Origin: JBLHKW01 sp047618565
GTDB lineage: Bacteria; Planctomycetota; UBA1135; GCA-002686595
Assembly: GCA_047618565.1 (NCBI GenBank)
Contig: JBLHKW010000190.1
Location: 1-8,318, forward strand
Direction of reading: 5' to 3'
Length of the DNA stretch: 8,318 nucleotides
The number at the start of each line of letters is the position of its first letter. Positions within the stretch are counted from its first letter, which is position 1. The position numbers and the translations under genes are program-made. Shown here piece by piece: positions 6,950-8,318 of this stretch. A model generated the notes under the pieces. It did not search any database and was not told the DNA's origin. It was given only the letters and a program-made list of their open reading frames with translations.

Positions 6950-6965
6950 TCATCGTCAACGGATT
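6936..6965 (+). repeat. 30-bp repeat, copy C (plus orientation, left partner of an inverted pair)
   Basis: The motif reads GTACGGAGCCACG, three variable bases (CTC here), ATC, one variable base (G here), TCAACGGATT. It matches copy A at 27 of 30 positions and copy B at 27 of 30. It lies in the opposite orientation to copy B. It sits in the gene-poor region and, read on the minus strand, carries two in-frame TGA codons. Confidence 0.85.
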
Positions 6966-7294
6966 CGACGACCCGGGCATCGCAACCCCGCACGGGCCAG
7001 TGACACCCGGACGACTCCGCCCGCGCGAGCTGCGTACCCGTCGTACGTCCCCCTGAGTGCCGCGTGCCGCCGATAGACGCGTGCGGCCCTCTCCCCGCTA
7101 CTTCCCGGCCGATTGCCGATCTCCAGGAACCTGGCGCCAGCCAGGTCTCGCAACAGGCCAACCTCGACCACGTCCCAGGCATCCCTCGCATCTTCGCGCG
7201 GGCGGCCGACCCAACCCGGAGCCCGCTCGTGAGCGACCTCGACTGCATTGATAACGGAACCGGGATCGGAGACGGGTCCCCGGCCAGCCCCCAT
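6956..7294 (-). pseudogene. Possible upstream fragment in the same frame as the 6695-6949 fragment
   Basis: The frame gives 112 aa from an ATG at 7294 and is open further upstream, through repeat copy 7369-7398 and into the end of the propeller gene. Codon positions look coding-like in the middle (e.g. SVINAVEVAHERAPGWVGRP, AWDVVEVGLLRDLAGARFLE): first position G-rich, second AT-richer, third GC-rich. It ends RRIR-TGA inside the repeat at 6936-6965 and shares its frame with the fragment downstream, so both may be one broken gene. No family is recognised and no Shine-Dalgarno was found. A chance open frame in GC-rich DNA is a real alternative. Confidence 0.3.
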
Positions 7295-7368
7295 CGGCCA
7301 GCCGGGCCTTCGCTCGCAATCAGCACAAGACTCTCGCTCTGCGGCGGCCCGAATCAGGTGGTCCAGCG

Positions 7369-7398
7369 AATCCGTTGAGGATTGGCGTGGCTCCGTAC
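7369..7398 (-). repeat. 30-bp repeat, copy B (minus orientation, right partner of an inverted pair)
   Basis: On the minus strand the motif has CCA as the three variable bases and C as the single variable base. It matches copy A at 28 of 30 positions. It begins 42 bases after the stop of the propeller gene, and similarity to copy A ends abruptly at its outer edge (7398/7399), as expected for an element end. Confidence 0.85.
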
Positions 7399-7440
7399 CC
7401 GCACGCAGGAGCCCGGGTCGCGAGAGCTTCCGACGCCTCT

Positions 7441-8318
7441 CTAACGCTCCAGCAAGCGCGGCCAGTCCGTGATCAGCCGGTCCGGCGGAAACCGATCGGC
7501 GCGATCGGACCGCCGCACGATGAAGCGCTGGCCGTCCGGGGCGACGTCGAACTCGATCATGTTGTCGCCCCAGTCGGGGACGACCAGCTCCGGCGTGCCG
7601 ATGGTGGGGCCCTTGGCGTCGAAGGAGACGGCGAACACGCCCTCCGGAGTCTCGTAGTAGATCTCCGTCCCATCCTCGTTCCAGCGTGCTTCTTCACCGC
7701 CGTCGGTCGAGACGCGCGTACGGTTGCGGATCGACGGGAAGGTGGCGACGTAGATCTCGGCCCTTCCGGTGTCGGTGGATGAGTACGCGATCCACTGCCC
7801 GTCCCGCGAAACGGTCGCGTCGAAGTGGGGGAAGGGCGACTCGACCAGGGCACGGTGCTCGAGATCGTCGACCTGGACCATCCAGAGGTGCACCGATCCC
7901 GCCGTGCGCTTGCCGTACATCACGGCGCCGTCCGCCGTCCAGTCACTCACGACGTGCGCCGATCCATCGTAGGGAACGATCTCGACCGGTTCGCGGACGT
8001 CCAGGTCTACGAGGTAGACGTTCGGCGGTCCCTTCCAGTCGGCCCGGAAGGCGAGCCGCGTCCCGTCGGGCGACCAGCGCGGCGTGCCCAGCCAGCGATC
8101 GTGTGACGTGATCCGGGTCGAGATGCCGCGCGCGAGCTCACGAACCCAGAGGTCGACCGAACCCGTCTCGCTGTTCTCGAGCGTGTAGGCGAGCCGCTCC
8201 CCGCGCGGGTCGAGGCGCACCGAGCCGTAGTGGTCGGGCTCGGCGATCGATCCGAGGCTGCGGCCACCCCGAGCGACCCATTCGAGCTCGCTCTTCCCAA
8301 AGAGAGCGCGGTACAGCA
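7441..8318 (-). CDS. PD40/WD40-like beta-propeller protein, C-terminal part (5' end beyond the window)
   Basis: The frame is open to the right edge (8318) and ends in TAG at 7441, giving 291 codons of a longer protein. Repeated propeller blades are visible: LDPRGERLAYTLEN, PRWSPDGTRLAFRADWKG, WTADGAVMYGKRT, VSRDGQWIAYSSTDTG, ARWNEDGTEIYYETPEGVFA and FDVAPDGQRFIVRRS, with spacing and SPDG/SRDG/APDG turns typical of the PD40/TolB-type propeller. In Acidobacteriota, Gemmatimonadota, Planctomycetota and relatives this exact kind of tail is often the C-terminal half of a Ser/Thr protein kinase, otherwise a TolB-like or prolyl-oligopeptidase-type protein. No kinase or hydrolase motif is within view. 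The GTG at 8220 is not taken as the start because the upstream 32 codons (LYRALFGKSELEW and on) continue the propeller fold. It converges on the SEC-C gene across the gene-poor region. Confidence 0.8.
   Translation of the reverse strand, partial: LYRALFGKSELEWVARGGRSLGSIAEPDHYGSVRLDPRGERLAYTLENSETGSVDLWVRELARGISTRITSHDRWLGTPRWSPDGTRLAFRADWKGPPNVYLVDLDVREPVEIVPYDGSAHVVSDWTADGAVMYGKRTAGSVHLWMVQVDDLEHRALVESPFPHFDATVSRDGQWIAYSSTDTGRAEIYVATFPSIRNRTRVSTDGGEEARWNEDGTEIYYETPEGVFAVSFDAKGPTIGTPELVVPDWGDNMIEFDVAPDGQRFIVRRSDRADRFPPDRLITDWPRLLER

Larger units (their letters stand above)
6936..7398. mobile_element. Candidate small element or remnant bounded by 30-bp inverted repeats (463 bp)
   Basis: Copies C and B face each other as imperfect terminal inverted repeats (27 of 30 bases match; the following CG is also shared). 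The interior of about 400 bp encodes no transposase I recognise. I see no clear target-site duplication: the outer flanks, TACGCG on the left and CCGCAC on the right, do not match. A MITE-like element, an invertible segment or decayed gene ends are all possible. The third copy elsewhere, in the orientation of the right end, favours a multicopy element. Confidence 0.3.
6409..7440. other. Gene-poor region of about 1 kb with coding-like fragments and an inverted repeat pair
   Basis: No intact recognisable gene is visible between the SEC-C gene and the propeller gene, which converge here. The part 6409-6694 holds only a 36-codon plus-strand frame (ATG at 6412, no usable ribosome binding site) and, antisense to it, a minus-strand stretch with coding-like composition (e.g. 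AERLLDAAQASVELLFQDLG) that runs on as a shadow of the SEC-C gene. The part 6695-7368 holds two minus-strand fragments and the inverted repeat pair, listed separately. The pattern fits decayed genes or small mobile-element debris between convergent genes. Confidence 0.5.

Noticed and set aside
6781..7326. 181-aa minus-strand open frame
   Set aside because: Its composition is biased to Ser, Gly, Arg and Thr and it crosses both the fragment frames and a repeat copy. The competing frame has better codon-position composition.
7064..7378. 104-aa plus-strand open frame inside the inverted-repeat segment
   Set aside because: It is antisense to the better-looking fragment frame, has no ribosome binding site or family, and ends in the repeat's shared TGA.
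6936..7398. Integron attC sites following genes
   Set aside because: The repeat contains GTTGAGG and CCTCAAC but not proper GTTRRRY/RYYYAAC core pairs or the attC two-box structure, and no integrase is present.

Overview
This is a GC-rich bacterial window, tightly packed on the left and sparse on the right. No rRNA, tRNA, CRISPR array or recognisable transposase is visible. Two gene types suggest a Planctomycetota-like lineage: a sigma-factor-like gene leading into a large membrane-anchored protein built of carboxypeptidase-regulatory-like beta sandwiches, and a PD40/TolB-type propeller protein. Acidobacteriota or another lineage rich in such proteins remains possible. No marker gene settles it.

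Left half, minus strand (40-4474): four overlapping genes read right to left as one probable operon. A divergent sigma-70/ECF-like regulator (220 aa) overlaps by 4 bp (ATGA) a soluble TPR-like protein (302 aa). That gene overlaps by 20 bp a 69-aa single-pass membrane protein, which overlaps by 20 bp an 898-aa protein with one N-terminal membrane helix and a long extracytoplasmic chain of beta-sandwich domains. The overlaps and two good ribosome binding sites (GGAGG and AGGAG) argue for coupled translation. I infer a regulator - cytoplasmic partner - membrane/surface effector module. No classical anti-sigma domain is visible, so the sensing mechanism is unknown.

Centre: a divergent intergenic region (4475-4653) carries a perfect 13-bp-arm inverted repeat and a second dyad with the same GGCTC/GAGCC core, good candidates for operators or an mRNA hairpin. 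To its right, on the plus strand, is a 584-aa protein (4654-6408) with an N-terminal SEC-C zinc motif, a central four-cysteine cluster and a C-terminal pRiA4b ORF-3-like domain (PF07929).

Right part: about 1 kb (6409-7440) has no confidently intact gene but contains coding-like minus-strand fragments. A 30-bp motif occurs twice here as an inverted pair bounding 463 bp, and a third time at the extreme left edge of the window, 10 bp past the end of the 898-aa gene. It may be the end of a small multicopy element. The window closes with the C-terminal part of a PD40/WD40-like propeller protein (7441-8318, minus strand) whose start lies off the right edge; this architecture is often the C-terminal half of a Ser/Thr protein kinase or a TolB-like protein.
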